Below are positions 54,312 to 63,629 of a stretch of 64,000 nt of DNA, piece by piece. Positions within the stretch are counted from its first letter, which is position 1, and every line of letters starts with the position of its first letter. A model generated the notes under the pieces. It was not told the origin of the DNA. It worked only from the letters and a program-made list of their open reading frames with translations, and made no database searches. The position numbers were made by a program, and so were the translations under genes. The DNA is taken from positions 69,529 to 133,528 of the forward strand of contig NZ_JBGQQU010000004.1 of NCBI RefSeq assembly GCF_045528445.1. Direction: 5' to 3'. The stretch comes from Desemzia sp045528445 (GTDB lineage: Bacteria; Bacillota; Bacilli; Lactobacillales; Carnobacteriaceae).

Positions 54312-56864
54312 ATGTCAAAAGATATTGAACAACGGATCAAGAGTTATTTCCAGTCTCCTCTAAAAGAAGGGGAGCAGCGGAAGATTCTTTATCTATTTGA
54401 TGAAGAACAGACTTATTTGGAGACGATCAATGAGTTGAGTAGAAAAACTGAACTATTCAAAGTGTTAGAAGTCTATCCAACGAATTATTTTTATGTCCAA
54501 TATCAAATCGAGCGAAAATTGACAGATGATCATCTCTTTTTATATTATTCAATGCAAGAACCAGCTATCCAAGAGAATCCTTTGCTGGACATTTTGCTGT
54601 ATAGCGAAGAATTAAAAGTGGACCAAGAAAGCCAACTTTATTTAACGATCGGCATCAATCCTGACGAAACTGAGTTGAAAGAAGTAGTCGAAGCTTATCC
54701 GGTATTCTTTCATTCAAAAGAAAGAATCCAGCGGTTTAAGCGTATCTTTCATTTAAGTCCATTTCGAACAAAAGAAGCGGTAGAATACAGTATATTGGCA
54801 GCTTTAGTAAGAGCGGCTGCCCCTGATTGGATGGCTGTTTTGATCGAGTTATTTGAGGAAGAAGTCGATAGTAAAGAGACCAAATGGGATGCTGTAGTGA
54901 AATTCGGTAATGAAGAGCGCTTCTGGGAGTTAGTCGAGAATCTTGTTGGTTATAGCCAAGAAACGAGCGTCTCAGGTCGGCGGTCTATTAAAGAGTTGGT
55001 GCACCAAGTGTTTTTGACTCATTTGGATATAGAGTTAGAAGGGGACAGTCCAAGCTCTGTGAAAAAATATTTGCTGCCGAAAGCTAACCCTATTATGGTC
55101 TTTTTAAACCAATGGATGAACGCGCGCGACAAGGAAGAGTCTTACGTAAAAGTGGCTAATGCGATTCAAGATGATTTTACGATGGATAAATTATTCGAAG
55201 GAACACCTAGCACTGTATTGGCTCAACCAGAGACTTTCCAGTGGTTTGACCAAGCCTTTATCCATCAAATGATTGCTTCTGTCAGCAGCGGCGTGATCGA
55301 TACCGAACGGCAAGCTCATCTTCTTTCAAAAAGACGCAACACTTTTTGGTATCCACGTTTCAGAGACATGTATCATTTCTTACATTGGGCAATCCGTTTG
55401 GTACATTATATGGAGCAGTTTACAGAATCTTTTACACGATTAACACAGGCAGAAGAGGTATGGGATCATTACTACCAGCACATGTATCATGTTGATCAAG
55501 CTTATAGGAAACTGTATACCTATTACGATCAGTTAGACAACGAATGGAAAGAGGCTGCGTCTGAATTGCAATCGCAAATGGAACGAGTGTATACCCATCA
55601 ATTTCTGTCTGTCTTTTCTGAAAAATGGGATCGGCTGTATACGAATAACCAGTCGTTTTCCAATCAAAAATTGCAAAGCACTTTCTTCTCCACAGAAGTA
55701 CAACCATTTGTAGAAAATGATCGAAGAGTCTTTGTCATTATTTCAGACGGGTTAAGGTATGAAGCGGGTAAAGAGCTCTTCTTGAATTTGACGAAAGAAA
55801 AACGATTCAACGGAGAAATCGATTGGATCCAGACAGAGCTGCCTTCTATTACAGCAGTCGGAATGGCCAGCTTATTGCCACACAAGAAAGTTCAACTAAT
55901 GGAAAATGGCGAAGCTTTGGTGGATGGCAAATCGACAAGCGGAATAGCAAATCGAGAAGCTATTCTTAAGGAAAATGGCCACCCAGACTCTATTGCAGTC
56001 CAAGCGGATCAATTGAACCAAATGAATCAAGCAGAACTGAGAAATCTAGTAGCAGGTAAAAAAGTTGTCTACATTTACCATAACCGAGTGGACGCTATTG
56101 GAGATCACCGACCAACTGAACATGGAGTTTTTCAAGCAACCGAAGAATCCATTGAACAAATCAAGCGTCTCATGAGTCGTTTGACTGTTGAAGTGAGCGC
56201 CAGTCAATTTTTAGTGACAGCAGACCACGGATATTTGTATACGAGAAGTTCAGTGCAACCGACTGAAAAAGTAGTCGTAGAAAAAGACATAGATGCTTGG
56301 ATAAAAAATAAACGGTTTATCTTATCTGAAAAGTCCGTAGAAGAGTACAGCAGCTTGAGCTTTCAGTTATCTGAACGGTTAGAGACGGAGGGCTACGTTA
56401 CGGTTCCAAGAGGCATGAATCGATTTGCGTTACAAGGCGGCGGCTACCAATACGTTCACGGAGGTCATTTGCCTCAAGAAATGATGGTCCCATTATTGCG
56501 TATCAAGACGGAGCGAGGACGGAATGAAATTCCAGAAGTTGGAGTAGCGTTAGTAAGCCAAACTCGTACCATTACCAATTCAGTTGTTTGGTTGAATTTC
56601 TTACAACTTGAACCAATCAGTGAAGCGAAAAAAGAAAAACGATTGAACTTGTACTTCGAAGACAGCAAAGGAAGAAAAATTTCCAATGAAGTCACACTGA
56701 TCGCTGATAGCGAAAACGGGTCAAGCGAAGATCGTGTATTTAATGAAAAATTTGTGCTGCTAAGCAACAATTATCAAGTAAGCCAAACCTATTATTTTGT
56801 TATGGAAAATGCAAATGACAAAACAGAGATCACTAAAGAGATATTTAAAATTGATATTGTATAA
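54312..56864 (+). CDS. pglZ: BREX alkaline-phosphatase-like protein PglZ
   Basis: 850 residues. The phosphatase-superfamily fold shows metal motif VFVIISDGLRYEAGKELF (about 475-492) and TADHGYLYTR (about 637-646), with HGGHLPQEMMVPLL later. The N-terminal third is helical and BREX-specific. PglZ is the hallmark protein of all BREX types; its enzymatic role is still debated. ATG 54312 follows AAAGGAGGACG. Last gene of the plus-strand core; a terminator follows. Confidence 0.94.
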   Translation: MSKDIEQRIKSYFQSPLKEGEQRKILYLFDEEQTYLETINELSRKTELFKVLEVYPTNYFYVQYQIERKLTDDHLFLYYSMQEPAIQENPLLDILLYSEELKVDQESQLYLTIGINPDETELKEVVEAYPVFFHSKERIQRFKRIFHLSPFRTKEAVEYSILAALVRAAAPDWMAVLIELFEEEVDSKETKWDAVVKFGNEERFWELVENLVGYSQETSVSGRRSIKELVHQVFLTHLDIELEGDSPSSVKKYLLPKANPIMVFLNQWMNARDKEESYVKVANAIQDDFTMDKLFEGTPSTVLAQPETFQWFDQAFIHQMIASVSSGVIDTERQAHLLSKRRNTFWYPRFRDMYHFLHWAIRLVHYMEQFTESFTRLTQAEEVWDHYYQHMYHVDQAYRKLYTYYDQLDNEWKEAASELQSQMERVYTHQFLSVFSEKWDRLYTNNQSFSNQKLQSTFFSTEVQPFVENDRRVFVIISDGLRYEAGKELFLNLTKEKRFNGEIDWIQTELPSITAVGMASLLPHKKVQLMENGEALVDGKSTSGIANREAILKENGHPDSIAVQADQLNQMNQAELRNLVAGKKVVYIYHNRVDAIGDHRPTEHGVFQATEESIEQIKRLMSRLTVEVSASQFLVTADHGYLYTRSSVQPTEKVVVEKDIDAWIKNKRFILSEKSVEEYSSLSFQLSERLETEGYVTVPRGMNRFALQGGGYQYVHGGHLPQEMMVPLLRIKTERGRNEIPEVGVALVSQTRTITNSVVWLNFLQLEPISEAKKEKRLNLYFEDSKGRKISNEVTLIADSENGSSEDRVFNEKFVLLSNNYQVSQTYYFVMENANDKTEITKEIFKIDIV

Positions 56865-56868
56865 AAGC

Positions 56869-56913
56869 AAAAAAGGTACGGCTCCTACTTTATTGGGAGA
56901 CCGTGCCTTTTTG
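56869..56913. terminator. Terminator after pglZ
   Basis: AAAAAGGTACGG pairs with CCGTGCCTTTTT; inner CTCCTA / TGGGAG. It can serve pglZ and the converging antitoxin gene. Confidence 0.85.
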
Positions 56914-56921
56914 TAAGGTTC

Positions 56922-57206
56922 TTATTGTTCAATCAATTGATGAGTACTTTTATCTACAAAAGTAAGTTCTAAATTTAAAGAGTTTGCAATTTTAGCCACT
57001 GTTTCAATCGAAGGAGTATGAGCTAGTGTTTCAGCTCTGGCAATTTGTACTTGAGAAAGTTGGGCTTTTTCAGCCACGTCTTGCTGAGTCATATGTTTAG
57101 ATATACGAATGCTCGCTAATGAAGCCATTAATTCTATTACATTTTTTTCATCTTCAGAGATGTTCTGAATATCCTTTTTTACTTCTGTCCATTTCATTTC
57201 AATCAT
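56922..57206 (-). CDS. HigA-like HTH (XRE) antitoxin
   Basis: 94 residues. Xre-type helix-turn-helix: MASLASIRISKHMTQQDVAE, KAQLSQVQIARAETLAHTPS, IETVAKIANSLNLELTFVD. It is the second gene of a toxin-antitoxin pair and overlaps the toxin by 8 nt. It would neutralise the toxin and repress the operon through the palindrome at 57595-57618. Placed on the opposite strand between the BREX core and the TerB-C module. Confidence 0.85.
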   Translation of the reverse strand: MIEMKWTEVKKDIQNISEDEKNVIELMASLASIRISKHMTQQDVAEKAQLSQVQIARAETLAHTPSIETVAKIANSLNLELTFVDKSTHQLIEQ

Positions 57207-57564
57207 TCCTTTTTCTTTTTATCCAATCATTGTATTCGCGTTTAGCCTGTTCAATTTCTTTTCGTGGAGTTTTTTGAGATTTTTTCCGAAATTGATGCAG
57301 TAAAATCAGTTGATTATTTTCTAAGATACCAAAAAAGACTCTATTAGGAACTGGACGAAGCTCCCATAATTTTCCATCGATTTGCTTGGAAATAGGTTCT
57401 CCTACAAATGGACCCTCATGTTCTAAACATTCAATTTGATAATAGAATTTTCTTAACATAGAAGAATTGAGTTTGGAAGGATGAGCATCTAAATATTGAA
57501 TCCATTCTAGAATCTGGCTATTTCCATTACGATCTTCATAAATCTCAATTTCGTATTTTTTTAT
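57199..57564 (-). CDS. HigB/RelE-like toxin (phage Gp49-like), atypical ATA start
   Basis: From the ATG at 57459 only an 86-residue C-terminal part is read (LRKFYYQIECLEHEGPFVGE, LWELRPVPNRVFFGILEN, LLHQFRKKSQKTPRKEIEQA). The same frame is open upstream and encodes the missing family N-terminus, KKYEIEIYEDRNGNSQILEW, IQYLDAHPSKLNSS. The first codon after the AGGAG site (5-nt spacing) is ATA at 57562-57564; no ATG, GTG or TTG occurs in the added part. So either ATA is used at low efficiency or an ATG decayed to ATA. Full product about 121 residues, an mRNA-cleaving type toxin by family. Confidence 0.75.
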   Translation of the reverse strand: MKKYEIEIYEDRNGNSQILEWIQYLDAHPSKLNSSMLRKFYYQIECLEHEGPFVGEPISKQIDGKLWELRPVPNRVFFGILENNQLILLHQFRKKSQKTPRKEIEQAKREYNDWIKRKRND

Positions 57565-57594
57565 ATAAGCTCCTATGATCTTTCTATAGAGTTA

Positions 57595-57618
57595 TTTTAT
57601 AACAAACATGTTATAAAA
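57595..57618. promoter_or_regulatory. Palindromic operator of the toxin-antitoxin pair
   Basis: TTTTATAACA and TGTTATAAAA, perfect 10-bp arms with a 4-nt centre, 31 bp upstream of the toxin start. Probable autoregulatory site for the HTH antitoxin. Confidence 0.65.
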
Positions 57619-58084
57619 GCGATGATTTGCTATGTCTTAAGTCGGTAATTATTTATATTGAAAAGTGAAAGAGTACCAAAATCTACCGCATACAAAATCT
57701 GTATGTGTAAAATAGTTCTCGAGAGTTAATAATTTTACTGGAAAAAAAGAAAGAAGGCACTTTATCATAAATGTATGCTTTGCACGGCAAATACATAAAT
57801 GAAGGAGGTCTTCTTATGAATAAGATTATATCAAAAGTTTATCAAATAATAGAGGATTCAAGCAACTTAATGGATACAGAGGTCTAGGACCGATTGAGAA
57901 ATAAAAGCTTCAGTTTCCATTCTTTTTGGATGAAGAAATTTCGAGTTGAGTCGGCTTTTAGAATTGTGATTGTATCACTGAGAAAAAGAGTCTGAAAATA
58001 GAATGTGTGTTCTTGAATCTACAGGTCAATAGACGTATACTTAGAGCATATTTGCACAGTTGTTCGGAAAGGAGGGTGTTCAGG
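57619..58084. other. Intergenic: spacer and TerB-C module leader
   Basis: No convincing gene. A 23-codon ORF at 57817-57888 has a strong AAGGAGG site but the product is short; a neighbouring frame there ends in LNGYRGLGPIEK, faintly like a transposase tail. The region must hold the promoter of the TerB-C module. Confidence 0.4.
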
Positions 58085-59878
58085 GTGTTTGAATTTTTAA
58101 ACAAATTATTCGAAAAAAAGGAACTGACCGAACAACAAAAAGCGTCTATTATCGAATTAGTAGATAAGGACGACTCCTTTATCAATCCAAGAGATGTTGT
58201 AGTAGAAAAAAAACATTCTGGGAGGGCTGGTAAACAAGCATGGGTCAGTTCCATCACACCTTATATAAGGTTTAATGATGATTTTACCTATCAAGTAGAA
58301 CAGGAAATTGTAGGATTATTTAATAGAGTGTGTGATGTTGTAGATGTGGAATTGAAAAAACGGCATCAAAATATCAAATACGTGACGGCTACTTATTACT
58401 ACTCTCGGGAATCTGCTATTGACGAGATCTATCGGTTAGCTAGAAATGTAGTCGATTCTTTTTATAGACAAGAAGATAAAGAAGCGGCTAGTTTTATTTC
58501 TTTTATGCTGGAATCCATGCTATCTAGTGAGATTTGTTTCTTAGTGAGGAAAGAAATCGATGAATGCCGTGAAAGTCTTCCTTTTCCGGATGAAGAAACG
58601 AGAGAAGAATATAAATTAACCTCCTTTGGCACGAAAATCATTTGGTGGGATCCCTCAGGAGAGCTACGGAATAAACAGGCATTTGAGAGTACGCAAATGA
58701 ACTGTTTCAATCGTGTAAACAAACGGGTCACTAAGTTTACGGAAGTTCCAGCCCTTATGACCCTTTGTTTGGAGAAGTACGCCGACTTGTTGCACATTGT
58801 GTTAGCTGATTTAGAAGATGAAACGATTAAGTGGAAAGTAAAGCCGAATAACTATTTCAGACAATTCTTTCGTTTGCCGTTATATGATGCTCGTATCTGG
58901 AGAGAGACAAACAGTCTGCCAACTAATCTCTATCTACTAGCTGAAAACAGCATTCGTAAAGAAATCGAAGGGTTTCGTTTGGCAGCAGATGAACAGAGCT
59001 GGCAAAGTCTGCAACAATATTTGCCGAAAAAAACGGTTCAGAAAATTCAAGCGTATCTAGATCCAAAAACGGAATTAAATTTTGATTACCCAACCATAAT
59101 TAGTTTGAGAACCGTGTACAAGACCGCTTGGAATGAAGCAGCTAATTTTATTGTGGACGAACCCATAGAGAAAGTTCGTGTGAGTCTTGAGAACATAGCC
59201 AAAGATCCGGATTTGAAAAAGATAGCTACTAAGGTCATCAAGAACAGCGGCGATTCGGATAAGCAGATGCTGTTTATTTTCTTAATGGAAAAGAGAGCCA
59301 TGCCATTATCAAAAGCCCAACAAAAACAGCGTGATGACTTCATCCACCCAACCCGACAAGAAGAGTATCAAGAGTTACTGGTTACTGAAGAGTTGGATTA
59401 TGACAATGTGACGGTACTTTTGAAAAAACTAACGCAGCCGGCACGAAGGAAAATCAAGTTGAACAATGAATTGATTACTGCCTCCAATTCGGCACTGTAC
59501 AACATCATTGATATGGTCGACGATTACCTGGACGAAAAAGAAATAGAGCCAGAAGTCCTCGTTCACAAGGAAATGCCAGTGGCAGAGGAATCAATGAAAC
59601 CTGAAAATGTGGTGTCGGTCTCTGTTATAGAAGAGGCTGATGAACAAGAATTGGAACAAATGGAATTCTTGAACTATTTGGTGCAAAATAATGGAATTTC
59701 TTTAGAAGAGTTTAAACAGCAAGCAGCAAGAAAAGGTAAGCTATACCAAGCTTATCTGAATGAATTGAATGAGGTTTTATATGAAGTATTTGAGGATCAA
59801 GTGCTGATTATTGAAGAACAACAAGTCATTATTGAAGAAGATTTTATGGAAGAAATGAGGGAATGGATCAATGGTTGA
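58085..59878 (+). CDS. TerB-C-domain protein of a BREX-linked module
   Basis: 597 residues, GTG start at 58085 with AAAGGAGGG 9 nt upstream; the longer frame from 58007 lacks a site. Largely helical. The C-terminus (about 533-597) reads MEFLNYLVQNNGISLEEFKQ and YLNELNEVLYEVFEDQVLII and ends in acidic residues, matching the TerB-C domain. The N-terminal part (ITPYIRFNDDFTYQVEQEIV, ATYYYSRESAIDEIYRLARN) may match the TerB-N region, less surely. Its stop overlaps the BrxD start by 8 nt. Role unknown; it is probably the adaptor or sensor of the module. Confidence 0.78.
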   Translation: MFEFLNKLFEKKELTEQQKASIIELVDKDDSFINPRDVVVEKKHSGRAGKQAWVSSITPYIRFNDDFTYQVEQEIVGLFNRVCDVVDVELKKRHQNIKYVTATYYYSRESAIDEIYRLARNVVDSFYRQEDKEAASFISFMLESMLSSEICFLVRKEIDECRESLPFPDEETREEYKLTSFGTKIIWWDPSGELRNKQAFESTQMNCFNRVNKRVTKFTEVPALMTLCLEKYADLLHIVLADLEDETIKWKVKPNNYFRQFFRLPLYDARIWRETNSLPTNLYLLAENSIRKEIEGFRLAADEQSWQSLQQYLPKKTVQKIQAYLDPKTELNFDYPTIISLRTVYKTAWNEAANFIVDEPIEKVRVSLENIAKDPDLKKIATKVIKNSGDSDKQMLFIFLMEKRAMPLSKAQQKQRDDFIHPTRQEEYQELLVTEELDYDNVTVLLKKLTQPARRKIKLNNELITASNSALYNIIDMVDDYLDEKEIEPEVLVHKEMPVAEESMKPENVVSVSVIEEADEQELEQMEFLNYLVQNNGISLEEFKQQAARKGKLYQAYLNELNEVLYEVFEDQVLIIEEQQVIIEEDFMEEMREWING

Positions 59879-61199
59879 AAAGAAACTGAGAAAGAAGGAT
59901 GCCCAAGCCATTATTGACTCCTTGGAAGCAGGTGTTGTTCCTATCAAAGGAGTTCAGCACGTGTTGGTAGGGAGAAGCAATGAGGTCGAGGAAATCATCG
60001 CTACCTTACAGAAATTAGAAGACGGCAATAGTGATCTGCGTTTTTGGGTGGGCGATTTCGGTTCCGGGAAAAGCTTCGTTTTACGGACGATTGAATCGTT
60101 GGCATTGCAAAAGAATTTCGTGGTATCTACCCTTGATCTGACTCCGACACGTCGTTTTTATGATTCGTCAGGAAAAGCATTGGCGCTTTATAATGAAGTC
60201 GTCAATAAGATAACAATCAAGAATAACCGCAATGGGAATGCCATCGAAACAATTGTCCAACAATGGATCCAAGGACTGCTTGAGCAGATTGCTGCAGAAA
60301 ATGAACTCAGTGTTCCTGCTTTACTTGAAAAGTCCAATTGGAAATTAGTGGAAAATGTCATTTTGAAGACAACGAATTCTTTCTACTCATCAGGGTTATC
60401 CTATGAATTTGGCCAAGCATTGATGAAATATTTTGAAGGAGTTGCAGAAGACAACGTCTCCCTTCAAATTGAAGCCATTCGATGGATTCGCGGAGACATC
60501 ACGACCAAAACAGAAGCTTCTAAAGAACTGGGAATCAAAAACATCATTAATGATTCAAATTACCTTACCGCATTGAAAAATCTAGCAGAATTGTTTTTGA
60601 AAATTGGCTACAAAGGATTTGTCATCAATTTTGACGAATCAGTCAATTTGTACAAATTACCTCGTTCTCTGACACGCGAAAAAAATTATGAAATGATTCT
60701 TAATTTGTACAATGAAACCAAAACAAATGAAGCAAAAGGCTTATTCATCAATTTTGGGGCGACGAAAAACACGGTATATGATGAGCGCAGAGGATTGGCC
60801 AGTTATGGCGCGTTGAAAACTCGGTTTGGCAATGAATTGATGAAAAATAAAGCCTATGTCAATGTAAATAGTACCGTAATCGACTTGAAACCACTGACCC
60901 CTGAAGAGATTTTTATTTTATTGAAAAAGGTATTGGAAATATACAATGTCGCTAATCAAACCGCCTTAGTCGTGAAGGACAGCGATATTGAAGAATACAT
61001 GGAAGCACAATTGAATAGACCTGGTGCTGAGGCGTTTTTGACACCACGTGCAGTCATTAAAGATTATATTGAAATTTTATCTTTGCTACGTCAAAACCAA
61101 GACTACTCGTTTAACCAGATTCTTGCTGAACGGTTTGGAAGCAAGACGGTTATGGTGGAGAAAGACGCGGATGACCATGATGAAATAGAGGTTTACTGA
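59871..61199 (+). CDS. brxD: BrxD-type ATP-binding protein (DUF2791)
   Basis: 442 residues. AAA-type ATPase: LVGRSNEVEEIIATL, Walker A FWVGDFGSGKSFVLRTIESL (about residues 58-77), Walker B-like GFVINFDESVNLYKLP, sensor region LFINFGATKNTVYDE, and C-terminal LTPRAVIKDYIEILSLLRQN. This is the DUF2791 pattern of BrxD, known from type-2 and type-6 BREX. It starts inside the TerB-C gene and shares TGATG with the helicase gene, so the three are translationally coupled. Confidence 0.87.
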   Translation: MVEKKLRKKDAQAIIDSLEAGVVPIKGVQHVLVGRSNEVEEIIATLQKLEDGNSDLRFWVGDFGSGKSFVLRTIESLALQKNFVVSTLDLTPTRRFYDSSGKALALYNEVVNKITIKNNRNGNAIETIVQQWIQGLLEQIAAENELSVPALLEKSNWKLVENVILKTTNSFYSSGLSYEFGQALMKYFEGVAEDNVSLQIEAIRWIRGDITTKTEASKELGIKNIINDSNYLTALKNLAELFLKIGYKGFVINFDESVNLYKLPRSLTREKNYEMILNLYNETKTNEAKGLFINFGATKNTVYDERRGLASYGALKTRFGNELMKNKAYVNVNSTVIDLKPLTPEEIFILLKKVLEIYNVANQTALVVKDSDIEEYMEAQLNRPGAEAFLTPRAVIKDYIEILSLLRQNQDYSFNQILAERFGSKTVMVEKDADDHDEIEVY

Positions 61200-63271
61200 T
61201 GCAAGCATTTGATAGATTAAACAGAGATATTCAGCACTATATATACGATAAAGGCTGGTCACAATTGACTAAGATACAAAGTGCGTCTATTAAACAAATC
61301 GCTCAAACGGATCATAACCTTATTTTATCTGCGCCGACAGCTTCCGGAAAAACAGAAGCGGCTTTTATTCCGGCACTAAACAGTGTGGAAAATTGGGATA
61401 CTGGACTCAAGATATTGTACATCTCGCCATTAAAAGCCTTGATAAATGACCAATTCCAACGCATTAGTGAACTCTGTCAGTATCTGGATGTTCCGATTAC
61501 CCGGTGGCACGGCGAAGCATCCCAAGCACAGAAAAGAAAAGTTGTTCAACACCCAAAAGGCATTCTACTGATTACGCCTGAATCGATTGAGGGTATGCTG
61601 GTGAATCGGCCTGGTGAAGCGCAGCATTTATTTGAAGGGGTCGAATGGATCATTATTGACGAGCTGCACAGTTTTCTGGGGACAGAACGGGGGATCCACC
61701 TTCAATCCCTGATACAGCGGATCAGTTTGTTTATGCAGAATCCGCGATTTATCGCAATGAGCGCAACTTTAAGCAAAATCGATTTTAGTTATGCGAAAGC
61801 TTTTTTTGGGAGCAAACGCGATACGGATATTCTTGTAGATCGGGACAAAAATGATTTGCTCGTTACCATAGACTACACCAGTGGTGAAGCAGGTCCATTT
61901 CTTTCAAGAGAATCCCTGGCCGCTATTTACCAGTATTCCAAAAACGAAACGATGCTAGTGTTTCCAAATTCGCGAAATAAGGTAGAAGAAATCACCCATA
62001 AATTGGAAAAGATGGCTACTAAAGAGAATCTCCCTATTCGATACTTTGCGCATCATTCATCAGTGGATAAAGTTTTGCGTGAAGAAGTCGAATTTTTTGC
62101 CAAAAACAATGAGCAGGATTTGTTTACCATTACGTGTACCTCGACATTAGAGTTGGGGATAGATATTGGATCAGTGGATAGCGTGGTACAGTACAGTTCG
62201 TCTCCTTCTACCTCTTCTCTCAGCCAACGACTAGGACGAAGCGGCCGTAGAACCCGGCAAAGCATCTTGCATATAGTCGAAGATGATCCCTGGGACATGC
62301 TTCAGACTTATTCGGCTCTGGATCTGCTAGAGAGAAAAGAAATGGATGCTACCGAAATGATTGAAATGCCGTACAATGCTTTGGCGCATCAAATGATGGC
62401 CATTTTGTTCCAAAAGACAAGTGTCCCTCTGGAATACTTAATGCAAATGAACAAAAATTTCCCGGTTTGGACAGAGATTTCAGATGCAGATTTAGCTGCC
62501 TTGATTGATTATATGGTGGAAAACGAGTTCATTGAAATTTTGGGTACAGAAGCTATTGTGGGCTTGGAAGGGGAGCAGTTGCTGGGATTCAGAGATTTCT
62601 ACGCTATGTTTATGACAACCAGTGATTTTTCTGTTCATTACCAGCATGAGCGCATCGGTAGTCTACCGTTTACACCTGATATCCAAATTGACAGTAAAAT
62701 TCTGTTGGCAGGTAGAGTCTGGAATGTAAAAGACATTGATATCAAAGCGAAGCGAGTTATGGTCGAAAAGACAACAGAAGGAAAAGCTCCTAAATTCGTT
62801 AGTGATGCAGGATTCGTTTCCAATGAAGTGCGGGAAAATATGGAAATGCTGTTAAAGAATGGGACATATTTAAGTTTGAACAACGAGAAAATCAATCAAG
62901 ATTTTGAGTTTATGAAGAGTGAATTGTTCCATGATGACGGAAATTATTGGTATGAGGACAATCAAGCGAACATTGGTATCGTGACTTTTAAAGGGACTCG
63001 ATTCAATATTGCCTTGTTGCTGCTCATCAAGAGTATTGCTGATGAAGGAGAAAAATACCAGTTGCAGGACAAGCATTCTTTGATTACTGGCCCCAATATG
63101 AAAGTTATGATGGAAAGACTGAATAAGAATGAAGGTTCCATAGATAGTGTAGTAACATACCTCAAGAAAAATGAGAAGGCTATCGAAGAATTAACTGTCC
63201 ACCAAAAATTTATGCACTTAGTACCTAAAACATTGAAAATTAAATGGATTTTGAAGAACTTTTTTCGTTAA
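61199..63271 (+). CDS. brxHI: Lhr-like DEAD/DEAH helicase, BrxHI-type
   Basis: 690 residues, superfamily 2. Q-motif-like WSQLTKIQSASIKQI, Walker A LSAPTASGKTEAAFIPAL (about 37-54), ISPLKALINDQFQRI, DEAD-box variant WIIIDELHSFLG (DELH), SAT motif FIAMSATLSK, and domain 2 CTSTLELGIDIGSVDSVVQY and LSQRLGRSGRR. DELH plus the extended C-terminus fits BREX BrxHI. Last gene of the module, with a one-base overlap with brxD and a hairpin downstream. Confidence 0.88.
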   Translation: MQAFDRLNRDIQHYIYDKGWSQLTKIQSASIKQIAQTDHNLILSAPTASGKTEAAFIPALNSVENWDTGLKILYISPLKALINDQFQRISELCQYLDVPITRWHGEASQAQKRKVVQHPKGILLITPESIEGMLVNRPGEAQHLFEGVEWIIIDELHSFLGTERGIHLQSLIQRISLFMQNPRFIAMSATLSKIDFSYAKAFFGSKRDTDILVDRDKNDLLVTIDYTSGEAGPFLSRESLAAIYQYSKNETMLVFPNSRNKVEEITHKLEKMATKENLPIRYFAHHSSVDKVLREEVEFFAKNNEQDLFTITCTSTLELGIDIGSVDSVVQYSSSPSTSSLSQRLGRSGRRTRQSILHIVEDDPWDMLQTYSALDLLERKEMDATEMIEMPYNALAHQMMAILFQKTSVPLEYLMQMNKNFPVWTEISDADLAALIDYMVENEFIEILGTEAIVGLEGEQLLGFRDFYAMFMTTSDFSVHYQHERIGSLPFTPDIQIDSKILLAGRVWNVKDIDIKAKRVMVEKTTEGKAPKFVSDAGFVSNEVRENMEMLLKNGTYLSLNNEKINQDFEFMKSELFHDDGNYWYEDNQANIGIVTFKGTRFNIALLLLIKSIADEGEKYQLQDKHSLITGPNMKVMMERLNKNEGSIDSVVTYLKKNEKAIEELTVHQKFMHLVPKTLKIKWILKNFFR

Positions 63272-63311
63272 GAGTTGAAGGGAAAAGATAAGAAATATAT
63301 CAACAATAGCC

Positions 63312-63350
63312 AAAGTGGATTCGTTAGTTTAGAGAATCCACTTTGGCTGT
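63312..63350 (+). terminator. Terminator of the TerB-C/BrxD/BrxHI module
   Basis: CCAAAGTGGATTC pairs with GAATCCACTTTGG around a short loop. The downstream T-run is weak. Confidence 0.7.
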
Positions 63351-63629
63351 TGCTTTATCTTATTTGAAGTTTACTTTTTACTCAACATCAAAATGAGACT
63401 CATATTCGAGTAGCAAGGAATTAACTTTTTTCAACTACCTCGAGTTTGAATGAACTAATTCAGAATAACCTCTTAATGTAAAATATTCGGTGATAGAAAC
63501 TAAAAACGAATGATAATCGTTTCTTTATGAAGTGGACAAAAAAACGGGAAGACCATTACTATACAATTATAGGTTTCAGTACCTAAATACAATCGTAAAG
63601 GATGGTCTTTCTTGTAAACTATTTTAACG

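Noticed and set aside
57817..57888. 23-residue ORF with strong ribosome site, and a transposase-like tail in another frame
   Set aside because: Too short to assign; the likeness to an IS tail is only about a dozen residues.
63551..63610. Long imperfect hairpin as an IS end or MITE
   Set aside because: Ends pair over only about 8 bp before mismatches and no flanking target duplication is visible; could be a terminator.
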